Below are positions 9,318-17,663 of a stretch of DNA of 59,088 nt, piece after piece (position 1 is the stretch's first letter; every line of letters starts with the position of its first letter). The notes under the pieces are model-generated. The model saw only the letters and a list, made by a program, of their open reading frames with translations, was not told the origin of the DNA and did not search any database. This DNA is from Lachnospiraceae bacterium (lineage in GTDB: Bacteria > Bacillota > Clostridia > Lachnospirales > Lachnospiraceae): positions 1,926 to 61,013 of the forward strand of contig SVDY01000012.1 in the NCBI GenBank assembly GCA_015057665.1, read 5' to 3'. A program made the translations under genes and the position numbers.

Positions 9318-9428
9318 TTACATTGTAAAAATGGAAATAACGCTCGGTAACACCATTGCAAGAATTAATACAAAAATAATAATTGCGGAAATCGTCTTTC
9401 TTGTTTTTGTTTTGTTAAAATTAATCAT
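9318..9428 (-). CDS. 36-residue single-span membrane peptide
   Basis: A short gene with an AGGAG site close before its ATG. The product starts MINFNKTKTRKTISA and continues into a hydrophobic stretch (about residues 13-34), so a basic cytoplasmic N-terminus and one membrane helix are predicted. It sits 38 bases before the VanW gene in the same direction and likely shares its transcript. I do not recognise a named family; it may be a small membrane regulator or an accessory of the VanW protein. Confidence 0.6.
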   Translation of the reverse strand: MINFNKTKTRKTISAIIIFVLILAMVLPSVISIFTM

Positions 9429-9490
9429 TTTTTCTCCTTTCTTATCTAAAACATAACTATCTAAATAAAAATCTCTAAATATAAAACAAA

Positions 9491-9523
9491 AAACGGTTAG
9501 GCTATTTTAATAGTCTACCGTTT
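9491..9523 (-). terminator. terminator of the radical SAM gene
   Basis: Arms at 9491-9506 and 9509-9523 pair almost perfectly (one bulge) around AACGGT/ACCGTT, and the minus strand then reads into a T-rich tract (TTTTTTG). It lies 20-50 bases beyond the radical SAM stop. Confidence 0.75.
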
Positions 9524-9544
9524 ATTGTATTTCATTTTTCACTA

Positions 9545-11287
9545 TCAATCAAGTAAAAAATGCTTAATTTTTATTGTCATTCCATCCCCGCTCAAAGGAT
9601 TCCTGTTGTGATAATCAAATAAAATATGACCTGCCTCACCGGATCTCATTCCTTTCGAAACAGTTTCTTCTATATCAAAGTCCCACCATTCCAAATGATG
9701 CTGCCTTGCGGCCTTTCTGGAATCATAAGGTTCATCCTTTATATAATTTCTAGCAATTTCTTCCCGTCTGAAAAATTCCAGATATTCTCTGCTCCATCTT
9801 CCAAGATCTTTCGCCCAGGTCGGTCTGGATTTCATATTTTCTCGAAGATAAAGATCATAAGTTAAAAGTTCTCTTACAATCTCCCCATCACCCATGCCGG
9901 ATTTTTTTGCAAAATCCAATAAAATCTCATATCTGGCCGACCGATTGTGTTTTCTTTCGTGAAGGCCATTGGCAACATAATAGTCCCCAAGTTCTTTATA
10001 AAAATCAAACGGCGTTTCTGCAAAATGAAGAAGATAGGCAAGGGTATAACGGAACTGGCAGCTATTATAATAAACTTCAACCATCTCCTCTACCCTCTTT
10101 AAAAGGAGAACATCGTCGTAACTAAACCATTTCGTGGAAATCACTTCATAGACCGGTTTATGACGATAAATCAGTTCATAAGCCTTTGCATTTTCTTCCA
10201 TATAAGAACCTTTTAGTACTTTCAGGAAGCCAAGCTGAAGCTGATCCGGTTCCATAAAATATACATCATTAAAGGAACGGCGGAATGTGGCTAAGTCTTC
10301 GTAAGGAAGTCCTGCGATCAAGTCAAGATGCTGATGGATGTTTTTCATTTTTTTAATGCACTCCACCTTATTACGAAGCTTGTCTAAATCCATAGTACGA
10401 TGAATCTCTTCAATGGTCGGTCCGAAAGTAGACTGGACTCCGATTTCCAGCTGAATCAGCCCCGGACGCATTTTCTCCATAATAGCAAGATCCTCATCTT
10501 CTATTAGATCAGCAGAAACTTCAAAGTGAAAATTCGTGATTCCGTTATCCTTTTCCTGAAGATACTTCCAGATTGCTCTTGCATGTCTGCGGTTACAGTT
10601 GAAGGTACGATCCACAAACTTCACCTGAGGTACTTTTTGTTCAACAAAGAAATCAAGTTCTTCAAACACTTTATCGAGACTTCTGAAACGGACTGTCTTA
10701 TCTATAGAAGAAAGACAATAGCTGCAGGAAAAAGGGCATCCCCTGCTAGTCTCATAATAGACAATCTTATGTTCAAAATCCTTCATATCCTGATACACAA
10801 AAGGAATCTCATCCATATCCATCACTGCTGCCGGCGGGTTCATACAGATTGTCTCCTGCTCTCTGTATGTGATTCCCGGAACCTGTCCTTTCACTTCCCC
10901 TGACAGAAGTCTTGCAAATGTCTTTTCTCCCTCTCCATTCATAACAAGGGAAATCTCCGGATGTTCCGTAAGCACCTTTTGACTGTCATAAGAAACTTCC
11001 GGTCCTCCAAGCCAGATCTCTGCGGACGGAGAGGCCAGTTTCAAATCCGTACAGATATCATATATGATATTCATATTCCAGATATAACAGGAAAAAACAA
11101 CCACATCTGCCTTTTCCTGATAGATATCCTGTAAAATGTCGTCCTGATAATGATTAATTGTATATTCTTTTATCTTAATATCCCATCCCTGTGCAGCACT
11201 CAAAGATTCACTGTACGCTTTCAGACTGTATACTGCCAGGTTGGAATGGATATATTTTGCATTTACTGCACACAATAATAGTTTCAT
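9545..11287 (-). CDS. B12-binding radical SAM protein (DUF4080 type)
   Basis: A 580-residue protein with an N-terminal Rossmann-like cobalamin-binding domain (about 1-140; GGPEVSYDS is visible), a radical SAM core with the cluster motif CPFSCSYC near residue 185, and a long C-terminal region (about 380-580) typical of DUF4080 proteins. There is no DxHxxG cobalamin motif that I can see, so B12 binding is by fold resemblance. Substrate is unknown. It ends at its own terminator; folD lies 15 bases upstream of its start on the same strand, so it may be the last gene of the lysA-cyclodeaminase-folD group. Confidence 0.8.
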   Translation of the reverse strand: MKLLLCAVNAKYIHSNLAVYSLKAYSESLSAAQGWDIKIKEYTINHYQDDILQDIYQEKADVVVFSCYIWNMNIIYDICTDLKLASPSAEIWLGGPEVSYDSQKVLTEHPEISLVMNGEGEKTFARLLSGEVKGQVPGITYREQETICMNPPAAVMDMDEIPFVYQDMKDFEHKIVYYETSRGCPFSCSYCLSSIDKTVRFRSLDKVFEELDFFVEQKVPQVKFVDRTFNCNRRHARAIWKYLQEKDNGITNFHFEVSADLIEDEDLAIMEKMRPGLIQLEIGVQSTFGPTIEEIHRTMDLDKLRNKVECIKKMKNIHQHLDLIAGLPYEDLATFRRSFNDVYFMEPDQLQLGFLKVLKGSYMEENAKAYELIYRHKPVYEVISTKWFSYDDVLLLKRVEEMVEVYYNSCQFRYTLAYLLHFAETPFDFYKELGDYYVANGLHERKHNRSARYEILLDFAKKSGMGDGEIVRELLTYDLYLRENMKSRPTWAKDLGRWSREYLEFFRREEIARNYIKDEPYDSRKAARQHHLEWWDFDIEETVSKGMRSGEAGHILFDYHNRNPLSGDGMTIKIKHFLLD

Positions 11288-11302
11288 CTCATTTGTTCCT
11301 GT

Positions 11303-12154
11303 TTATTTTAAACTGCGCACTGCGGCTTCCACAACGTGTCCCACAAGAACAGAAGTTGTCACACTTCCGACTCCTCCCGGAACCGGTGTAATCATATCAA
11401 CGATCTGCTCGGCCTCATCATAGCACACATCTCCGCAGAGCTTTCCTTCTTCATTCACATTGATTCCCACATCAATGACAATCTGCCCTTCGGAAAGGTA
11501 TCTGCCATCAATCACTCCCGGTCTTCCTGCTGCCACGATCACAATATCCGCTTCCCGGACAACAGACGGCATATCCTTGGTCCTTGTATGACAGACAGTC
11601 ACTGTAGCATTCTTTCCAATGAGCATAATGGCCGCCGGTTTGCCTACAACAAGACTTCTACCCACAACAACGGCTTTTTTGCCGGTGCAGTCAATTCCAT
11701 AGTAATCCAATATTTCCATACAGGCCTGAGCTGTACATGGAGCAAAACCCTGATTCGTTCCCATAAATACGCCTGCCATGGAACCGGCAGTAATACCGTC
11801 AATATCCTTGGCCGGATCCATCATCGCAACTGCTTCCTCTTCGTTCAGATGGTCAGGAAGCGGACGGAACATCAAAATTCCATGAATGGACTCATCCTGA
11901 TTCAACCGGTTCATGGTCTCTAAAAGTTCTTCCTGAGTACAATCATTCGGAAGAATATATTTCTCATATGTTACGCCCAGGGTCTCACATCTTTTTGATG
12001 CACCTCTCTCATAAGATAAATCATCCGGTCTCTCACCGACACGGAGAAATGCCATCTTCGGCATAACTTCCCGTTCTTTCAGGACAGCAACTGTGGCACG
12101 GATTCTGTCATTTAAAGCCGCTGTCACTTCCTTACCTAACAATTGTTTTGCCAT
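11303..12154 (-). CDS. folD: bifunctional methylene-THF dehydrogenase/methenyl-THF cyclohydrolase FolD
   Basis: A 283-residue FolD, normal length. Conserved blocks are SYERGASKR (catalytic Tyr; the Lys here follows in the family position), RPLPDHLNEE, VVGRSLVVGKPAA (NADP site) and the C-terminal TPVPGGVGSVT. It interconverts 5,10-methylene-, methenyl- and formyl-tetrahydrofolate in the cytosol. It is directly downstream of a cyclodeaminase, giving a small one-carbon module. Confidence 0.95.
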   Translation of the reverse strand: MAKQLLGKEVTAALNDRIRATVAVLKEREVMPKMAFLRVGERPDDLSYERGASKRCETLGVTYEKYILPNDCTQEELLETMNRLNQDESIHGILMFRPLPDHLNEEEAVAMMDPAKDIDGITAGSMAGVFMGTNQGFAPCTAQACMEILDYYGIDCTGKKAVVVGRSLVVGKPAAIMLIGKNATVTVCHTRTKDMPSVVREADIVIVAAGRPGVIDGRYLSEGQIVIDVGINVNEEGKLCGDVCYDEAEQIVDMITPVPGGVGSVTTSVLVGHVVEAAVRSLK

Positions 12155-12171
12155 TTTTATTCCTCTTGTAC

Positions 12172-12801
12172 TTATTTTAATCTTGTCTTTACATTTTCGA
12201 ATACTTCTGCTGCTCTCGTTCCATATTCTTTCAGCATCCTATCCGCTTTTATATTCAGCACTTCCGCATAATCTCTGTCTGTCATGGACTTTGTGTTGAT
12301 AAAAACATTCAGGCTTGCCCCTTCTAAGGCAGCCTTTAAAAATGCTGCACCAACTCCCGCATCACTGATTGCAATGACAGAACCTTTTTTAGCAAAAATC
12401 TCGATTACTTCAATAGCTTCGCAGCATTTTTCCATAATCTCCATAGGTACAGAACAGGCTTCCCTAAGGGCAGCTTCCATGATTTTTGCCTTTTCCGCCC
12501 TTTCTTCTTCCGTATTTTTAGGAAGTCCGTAAGCTTTTGACAACGGTTCAAATACCTCTGCGTCTCTTTCTATTAACCGGAGCAACTGACTCTGTAAAAG
12601 ATTGCTCTTTCCCTGAAGTTCTTTGATTTCTTCTTCTACATCCGCATATTTCTTCTTCCCGACTGTAAGGCTTCCTACCATATTGCCAAGGGCAGTTCCA
12701 AGCGCTCCTGCCAATGCAGATGCGCCTCCGCCTCCCGGAACCGGAGCCTTCGTCGCCAGTACAGCCACAAATTCATCACAAGGCATCTCTTTTAATCCCA
12801 T
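12172..12801 (-). CDS. cyclodeaminase/cyclohydrolase family protein (FchA-like)
   Basis: A 209-residue all-helical protein of the formiminotetrahydrofolate cyclodeaminase family. Markers are APVPGGGGASALAGALG (folate-binding turn), VGKKKYADVEEE and ISDAGVGAAFLKAALEGA. It converts formimino-THF to methenyl-THF or hydrolyses methenyl-THF. Placed 17 bases before folD in the same direction, it feeds the same folate pool. Confidence 0.9.
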   Translation of the reverse strand: MGLKEMPCDEFVAVLATKAPVPGGGGASALAGALGTALGNMVGSLTVGKKKYADVEEEIKELQGKSNLLQSQLLRLIERDAEVFEPLSKAYGLPKNTEEERAEKAKIMEAALREACSVPMEIMEKCCEAIEVIEIFAKKGSVIAISDAGVGAAFLKAALEGASLNVFINTKSMTDRDYAEVLNIKADRMLKEYGTRAAEVFENVKTRLK

Positions 12802-12854
12802 GATTTCCTCCTACTTTGCATCTTCCAGCTTAATACTGGTTGCAGATTCTTTTT

Positions 12855-14108
12855 CTAGAAATTAAATCCGTATAATGTTGCAAAATAATCTTCCGGTGTT
12901 TCTGCACGTCGGATCATTTCCACAGTTCCGTCTTCTTTTAATAAAAGTTCAGCAGATTTTAATTTGCCGTTATAGTTGTAACCCATGGCAAATCCGTGAG
13001 CGCCCGCATCATGAATTACCAGATAATCGCCTTTTTCGATTTCAGGAAGAGGACGGTTGATCGCAAATTTATCATTGTTTTCACAAAGAGAGCCAACGAT
13101 ATCATACATATGATCTTTAATTGCTCTTTCCTTTCCAAGCACAGTAATATGATGGTATGCACCATACATGGCAGGACGCATCAGGTTAACAGCACAGGCA
13201 TCTACACCGATATATTCCTTATAGGTATGTTTTTCATGCACCGCCTGTGTTACAAGATGTCCATGAGGGGCAAGCATGTAACGTCCAAGCTCTGTATAAA
13301 TCTTAATATCACCCATTCCTGCAGGAACTAATACTTCTTCAAATGCTTTTCTCACTCCATCCCCGATAACGAAGATGTCATTTGGTTCCTTTTCTTCTGT
13401 ATAAGGAATACCGATACCTCCGGAAAGGTTGATGAATCCAATGTGTACTCCTGTTGCTCTTTGTACTTCCACCGCCAGTTCAAAAAGAATTCTAGCAAGG
13501 GCAGGATAATATTCATTGGATACCGTATTACTTGCCAGGAAAGAGTGGATACCAAATTCTTCTGCACCATATTCTTTTAACATTTTAAAGGCTTCAATGA
13601 GCTGGGCTCTTGTCATACCGTATTTGGCATCACCAGGATTGTCCATAATATCTGTACCAAGTTCAAATACTCCGCCCGGATTAAAACGGCAGCTGATTGT
13701 TTTTGGAATTCCAACGGTTTCTTTTAAGAATTCCACATGAGTAATGTCATCCAAGTTAATAATTGCGCCAAGTTCAGCCGCTTTTACAAATTCCTCGGCC
13801 GGTGTTTCGTTGGAGGAAAACATAATCTCTTCCCCTTTAAAATCACAGCGTTCAGACATCATAAGTTCTGTAAGGGAAGAACAGTCTGTGCCACAGCCTT
13901 CTTCTTTTAAAATTCTTAAAATAGTTGGGTTTGGTGTGGCTTTTACTGCAAAATATTCTTTAAAACCTTTATTCCAGGAAAATGCTTTATATAAATCTCT
14001 GGCAGTTTTACGGATTCCTGCCTCATCATAAATATGGAATGGAGTTGGATATATTTTTGTGATTTCTTCTATTTGATTCTTTGTTACAAATGGTATTTTT
14101 CTAGGCAT
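12855..14108 (-). CDS. lysA: diaminopimelate decarboxylase
   Basis: A 417-residue fold-type III PLP decarboxylase. The N-terminal barrel has the PLP lysine in YFAVKATPNP (about residue 53), a FNPGG segment and HSFLASNT; the C-terminal domain has the GAHGFAMGYNYNG region and an ELGRYMLAPHG glycine/His loop. It makes L-lysine from meso-diaminopimelate. The DapDC active site Cys is in VGSLCENND. A strongly folded 168-base leader lies upstream. Confidence 0.88.
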   Translation of the reverse strand: MPRKIPFVTKNQIEEITKIYPTPFHIYDEAGIRKTARDLYKAFSWNKGFKEYFAVKATPNPTILRILKEEGCGTDCSSLTELMMSERCDFKGEEIMFSSNETPAEEFVKAAELGAIINLDDITHVEFLKETVGIPKTISCRFNPGGVFELGTDIMDNPGDAKYGMTRAQLIEAFKMLKEYGAEEFGIHSFLASNTVSNEYYPALARILFELAVEVQRATGVHIGFINLSGGIGIPYTEEKEPNDIFVIGDGVRKAFEEVLVPAGMGDIKIYTELGRYMLAPHGHLVTQAVHEKHTYKEYIGVDACAVNLMRPAMYGAYHHITVLGKERAIKDHMYDIVGSLCENNDKFAINRPLPEIEKGDYLVIHDAGAHGFAMGYNYNGKLKSAELLLKEDGTVEMIRRAETPEDYFATLYGFNF

Positions 14109-14151
14109 GATTTTGTCCTTTCTGTTCGGTTAATCTTAAGTCAAATGAACA

Positions 14152-14237
14152 ACATGGTGCTTCAAGGGAACCACCATGTAATACGACAGGGGAATGACAT
14201 GTGCCATTCCCCTTTTGATTCTCTGATCTATAATCAA
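14152..14237 (-). promoter_or_regulatory. structured leader with three hairpins before lysA
   Basis: Three successive stem-loops lie between the Crh-like gene and lysA: 14215-14237 (TTGATT/AATCAA), 14189-14212 (GGGGAATG/CATTCCCC, 8 bp perfect) and 14152-14179 (ACATGGTG/CACCATGT, 8 bp perfect). The loop of the last contains TTCCCTT, complementary to AAGGGGAA in the second stem, so alternative pairing is possible. It is not a recognisable lysine riboswitch or T-box, and no U-run follows. A cis-regulatory RNA role is inference. Confidence 0.5.
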
Positions 14238-14276
14238 GTCTGCCCTACAAAAGGCAATATGCAAATCTTTCGATGA

Positions 14277-14540
14277 TTAGCATGCTTTCTTTTCACTTAA
14301 ATATTCTTCAATATGAGAAACGGCTTTCTTTTCATCGTCACCATCAGCAACGATTGTAATTTCTTCTCCTGCTGCAAGTCCAAGAGACATCATTCCCATG
14401 ATACTCTTTGCATTGATTTTCTTTGTGCCATTTTCAACGTAGATCTGGCTTTCATACTGACTTGCAATCTGTACAAGTAGTGCCACCGGACGTGCTTCCA
14501 GTCCTGACTGTAAATGGATTGTCATAGTCTTTGTAATCAT
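14277..14540 (-). CDS. Crh-like HPr-fold regulatory protein
   Basis: An 87-residue HPr-fold protein. The catalytic histidine position is Glu15 (SGLEARPVALLV), so it cannot take phosphate from PTS enzyme I. Ser46 is kept in INAKSIMGMMSLG, the site phosphorylated by HPr kinase. This is the logic of Bacillus Crh, where residue 15 is Gln and the gene also lies beside whiA. hprK is in the same gene block (17664-18605), supporting a role in CcpA-linked carbon catabolite control rather than sugar transport. Confidence 0.85.
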   Translation of the reverse strand: MITKTMTIHLQSGLEARPVALLVQIASQYESQIYVENGTKKINAKSIMGMMSLGLAAGEEITIVADGDDEKKAVSHIEEYLSEKKAC

Positions 14541-14568
14541 TATGTATCCTCCTTAAACTCCTAAATGA

Positions 14569-15525
14569 TTATTTTCCATTCTTATCCCTGAGTGTCTGGG
14601 CAATTTCACTCAGTTTTCTTAATCTATGATTGACACCGGATTTGCCTACCGGTGGATTAAGCATAGCTCCAAGTTCTTTTAGAGAACTTTCAGGATATTC
14701 CAGTCTCACCTCTGCCGTCTCTCTAAGATTAGGTGCAAGACCTGAAAATCCGCTGTGATCTTTGATATACTGGATATCCTCGATCTGCTTTGTAGCTGCT
14801 GTTACCGTCTTATTAATATTGGCTGTCTCACAATTGACACGGCGGTTTACAGAATTACGCATCTCCTTTAAAATGCGGATATTCTCCAGCTGCATGAGGG
14901 CAAGAGGTGCTTCCATAATATTCAGCGTATCCACTATGGAAGAACTTTCTTTTAAATATACCACGTGGTATTTTTTTCTCACAATGGTTTTTGCATCCAG
15001 ATCAAACTCGTTCATGACACGCTGAATCTCTTCTGCCCGCTCCTCGCCGCTGCAGACAATCTCAAAATGGTAGTTCTTCTCCGGATCACTCATGGAACCT
15101 GCCGCAAGAAAGGCACCTCGAAGAAAAGCCCTCTTACAACAACTCCTCTGGAGCACATTACGGCTCCACTTCTCAGTCTCAACGGCAAGATTGCCGTATT
15201 CATCTATCATCTTAGCTGCTTTTAACAGCCTTAAAGCTTCCTCGTGATTATTAATATTCACTCGGTATACTCTTGTTTTTTTCAAATATTCATTGTTTTT
15301 TACAACAATGGTCGGTCTTGCCTGAAATGCTTTCTTTACCAGTGTGTAAAACTTTCTTGCTACCGTCACATTCTCCGTCTGCACATAGATAGAATATCGG
15401 TCATGTTCATCCACACGGATTCTCCCGCACAGATATAATACTGCCGTAATCTCTCCAATCTGACAGTGACGGGCTGTGCTCATCTTTTTGCACAGTTCTT
15501 TCTTAACTTCACTTGAAAATGACAT
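14569..15525 (-). CDS. whiA: DNA-binding protein WhiA
   Basis: A 318-residue WhiA: N-terminal LAGLIDADG-derived domain (about 1-210, starting MSFSSEVKKELC) and a C-terminal helix-turn-helix (about 225-315, LGAMLNPPVGKSGVNHRLRKL). WhiA affects cell division and chromosome segregation in Gram-positive bacteria. Its ATG directly follows the murB TAA, and the Crh-like gene follows 28 bases later. The yvcJ/yvcK genes that often precede whiA are absent here. Confidence 0.95.
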   Translation of the reverse strand: MSFSSEVKKELCKKMSTARHCQIGEITAVLYLCGRIRVDEHDRYSIYVQTENVTVARKFYTLVKKAFQARPTIVVKNNEYLKKTRVYRVNINNHEEALRLLKAAKMIDEYGNLAVETEKWSRNVLQRSCCKRAFLRGAFLAAGSMSDPEKNYHFEIVCSGEERAEEIQRVMNEFDLDAKTIVRKKYHVVYLKESSSIVDTLNIMEAPLALMQLENIRILKEMRNSVNRRVNCETANINKTVTAATKQIEDIQYIKDHSGFSGLAPNLRETAEVRLEYPESSLKELGAMLNPPVGKSGVNHRLRKLSEIAQTLRDKNGK

Positions 15526-16500
15526 TTATTCTTTATCCTCAGTCTTCATCACCATAGGTTCCATAGGTTCTAAAGGATAAAATTCTCCTATCATCTTAAC
15601 CTCAGGATGAAGCTCAATCTTCAGTTCACCGGAATCCTCATATACCTTTTTCTGTACCTGGACGATCAGGCTCTGCATCTCTTTGGCAGTTGCTTCCCCT
15701 GTGTAATTAATGAGGAAACCGCTGTGTTTTTCAGACACCATAGCTCCGCCTACATAAGCGCCTTTCAGTCCGCTGTCCTGAACCAGCTTGCCTGCAAAGT
15801 ATCCTGTCGGACGCTTAAATGTACTTCCTGCACTCGGAAACTCCAATGGCTGTTTTGTTCTTCTTGCTAAAGAATATTCATCCATCTTCGCTTTGATGTC
15901 TGTTTTATCCCCTTTTTTAAGTTTCATCTTAGCACCAAGAACAATCCATTCTTTCTCCGGAATAAGACTGTAACGATATGAAAGATTTAACTCCTCTGCT
16001 TTTAATTCTCTGATTTCTCCATCCGGACTGAGAACTTCCACATAAGTTAACACATCTTTCATCTCACCGCCATAGGCACCTGCATTCATAGTCACTGCAC
16101 CGCCTAAAGTCCCTGGAATTCCTGCTGCAAATTCAAGACCTGTAAGCCCTGCGTCATATGCTTTCTGAGCAATCTTTGCAAGGGAATCTCCTGCCTTTGC
16201 AGTTAAAACATCATCTTCAATCACAATTTCGGAAAAAATACGTCCAATCTGAATGACAAGACCGCGGATTCCGCCGTCTCCTACTAACAGATTGCTTCCA
16301 TTGCCAATTACATATACCGGCATTCCTTCTTCCTTCGCCAGAGCCATTAAGTCTCTCACCTGGTCTTTTGTCTCAGGCGTCACGAACCAGTCTGCCGGTC
16401 CGCCGATACGAAATGTAGTGTGGTTTTTCATTGGTTCCTGTGTGAAAACATATTCGGGAGCTACAATTTTGACAAGTTTATCATAAAAAATCTGATCCAT
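15526..16500 (-). CDS. murB: UDP-N-acetylenolpyruvoylglucosamine reductase MurB
   Basis: A 324-residue MurB. FAD-binding motifs FRIGGPADWFV and VIGNGSNLLVGDGGIRG, GAVTMNAGAYGGEM, the catalytic serine in PSAGSTFKRP and the C-terminal Glu in LHPEVKMIG are all present. It reduces the enolpyruvyl group to give UDP-MurNAc. The frame is open to 16581, but ATG at 16500 has AGGA eight bases upstream and matches the family N-terminus, so it is chosen. Confidence 0.95.
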   Translation of the reverse strand: MDQIFYDKLVKIVAPEYVFTQEPMKNHTTFRIGGPADWFVTPETKDQVRDLMALAKEEGMPVYVIGNGSNLLVGDGGIRGLVIQIGRIFSEIVIEDDVLTAKAGDSLAKIAQKAYDAGLTGLEFAAGIPGTLGGAVTMNAGAYGGEMKDVLTYVEVLSPDGEIRELKAEELNLSYRYSLIPEKEWIVLGAKMKLKKGDKTDIKAKMDEYSLARRTKQPLEFPSAGSTFKRPTGYFAGKLVQDSGLKGAYVGGAMVSEKHSGFLINYTGEATAKEMQSLIVQVQKKVYEDSGELKIELHPEVKMIGEFYPLEPMEPMVMKTEDKE

Positions 16501-16707
16501 CGATTCATTCCTGCTTTCTTCTCCAATTTTACACATAAAGAAGCCACCACTCAACATATAAGGAAGCCCATAATTGTGCACCTTATTATATTAAATGATG
16601 GCTTTCATTTTTACAATACGAAAAAACAACCAAAAAATCCGGTCACCTCTCCGTTTTCTTGCATTATTTGTACAACTTGATAAATCAACGGTTTCTGTTA
16701 CCCCTGA

Positions 16708-17646
16708 TTATTCTCCCAAGGCCAGTTTAGCACCGCCATAAATGCCGGCGTCATTGCCAAGCGTTGCAAGAGCAAATTTTGTCTTTTTTAATTCACCATA
16801 TACCTTATCTATATAATGACGCTGTAACTCCTCTGTAAGAATTGTTCCTGCTTTAGAAACCCCGCCTCCGATTACAAATGTTTCCGGATCACTAACGCAT
16901 GCAATATATGATAAACCGAGAGAAAGGATTTCGCATACTTCATCTACAATCTGAAGTGCTAACTGATCACCTGCTTTTGCTGCATCGAATACATCTTTCG
17001 CTGTCACAGTCTCAATATCACGCAGAACAGATTCCATTTCTGTTTTTTGAAGGATTCTTCTTGCCATACGTGCAACACCTGTCGCTGAGGTATACTGCTC
17101 TAAACATCCTGTTTTGCCACAGCCACATACTTCGGTTTCGTCATAACGCATCTTCATATGACCAATTTCACCGGCAAAACCATGTGCACCTACAACGATT
17201 TTTCCGTCAACAATAATTCCACCACCTACACCGGTTCCTAATGTGACCATAACTACATTATTGCACCCTTTTGCTCCTCCCTGCCACATTTCACCGAGCG
17301 CAGCAATGTTCGCATCGTTTGCAGGATAAACAGAAAGTCCTGTCAGTTTTTCCATTTCTTCTTTTACTTTTACTTCACCCCAGCCCAGATTTACACACTG
17401 GTGAACAGAGCCATCCTGTTCAACACCTCCTGGAACACCCATTCCAAGACCGGTTACATTTTCCTTACTAATCCCATGACTCTCCAGATTTTCTAATACA
17501 GATTCTGCTATATCAGAAAGGATGTATTTACCATTCTCTTCTCTGCGCGTCTTAATTTCCCATTTAGAAATCAAATTTGCGTCTTCTGTAAAAATACCAA
17601 TTTTTACTGTTGTTCCCCCTAAATCAACACCTACTGCGTATTTCAT
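16708..17646 (-). CDS. ROK-family glucokinase
   Basis: A 312-residue ROK kinase. It opens with the ATP motif GVDLGGTTVKIGIF, has the catalytic Asp in ANDANIAALGE, the glycine-rich GTGVGGGIIVDG, and the zinc site beginning with His in GEIGHM and ending CGCGKTGCLEQ. Such proteins phosphorylate glucose in Gram-positive bacteria with weak or no PTS glucose flux. It sits 17 bases after hprK, so glucose phosphorylation and its catabolite-signalling kinase are made together. Confidence 0.9.
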   Translation of the reverse strand: MKYAVGVDLGGTTVKIGIFTEDANLISKWEIKTRREENGKYILSDIAESVLENLESHGISKENVTGLGMGVPGGVEQDGSVHQCVNLGWGEVKVKEEMEKLTGLSVYPANDANIAALGEMWQGGAKGCNNVVMVTLGTGVGGGIIVDGKIVVGAHGFAGEIGHMKMRYDETEVCGCGKTGCLEQYTSATGVARMARRILQKTEMESVLRDIETVTAKDVFDAAKAGDQLALQIVDEVCEILSLGLSYIACVSDPETFVIGGGVSKAGTILTEELQRHYIDKVYGELKKTKFALATLGNDAGIYGGAKLALGE

Positions 17647-17663
17647 TTCTTTTCCCCCTACAA

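Noticed and set aside
11336-11923. Long plus-strand frame (195 codons) inside folD
   Set aside because: It lies fully antisense to folD, whose motifs are complete; no ribosome site and low-complexity His/Ser/Asn composition typical of a shadow frame.
14109-14276. Lysine riboswitch or T-box upstream of lysA
   Set aside because: Conserved lysine-riboswitch core and T-box sequence (TGGN bulge, AGGGTGG-type box) are not found; only the hairpins described are present.
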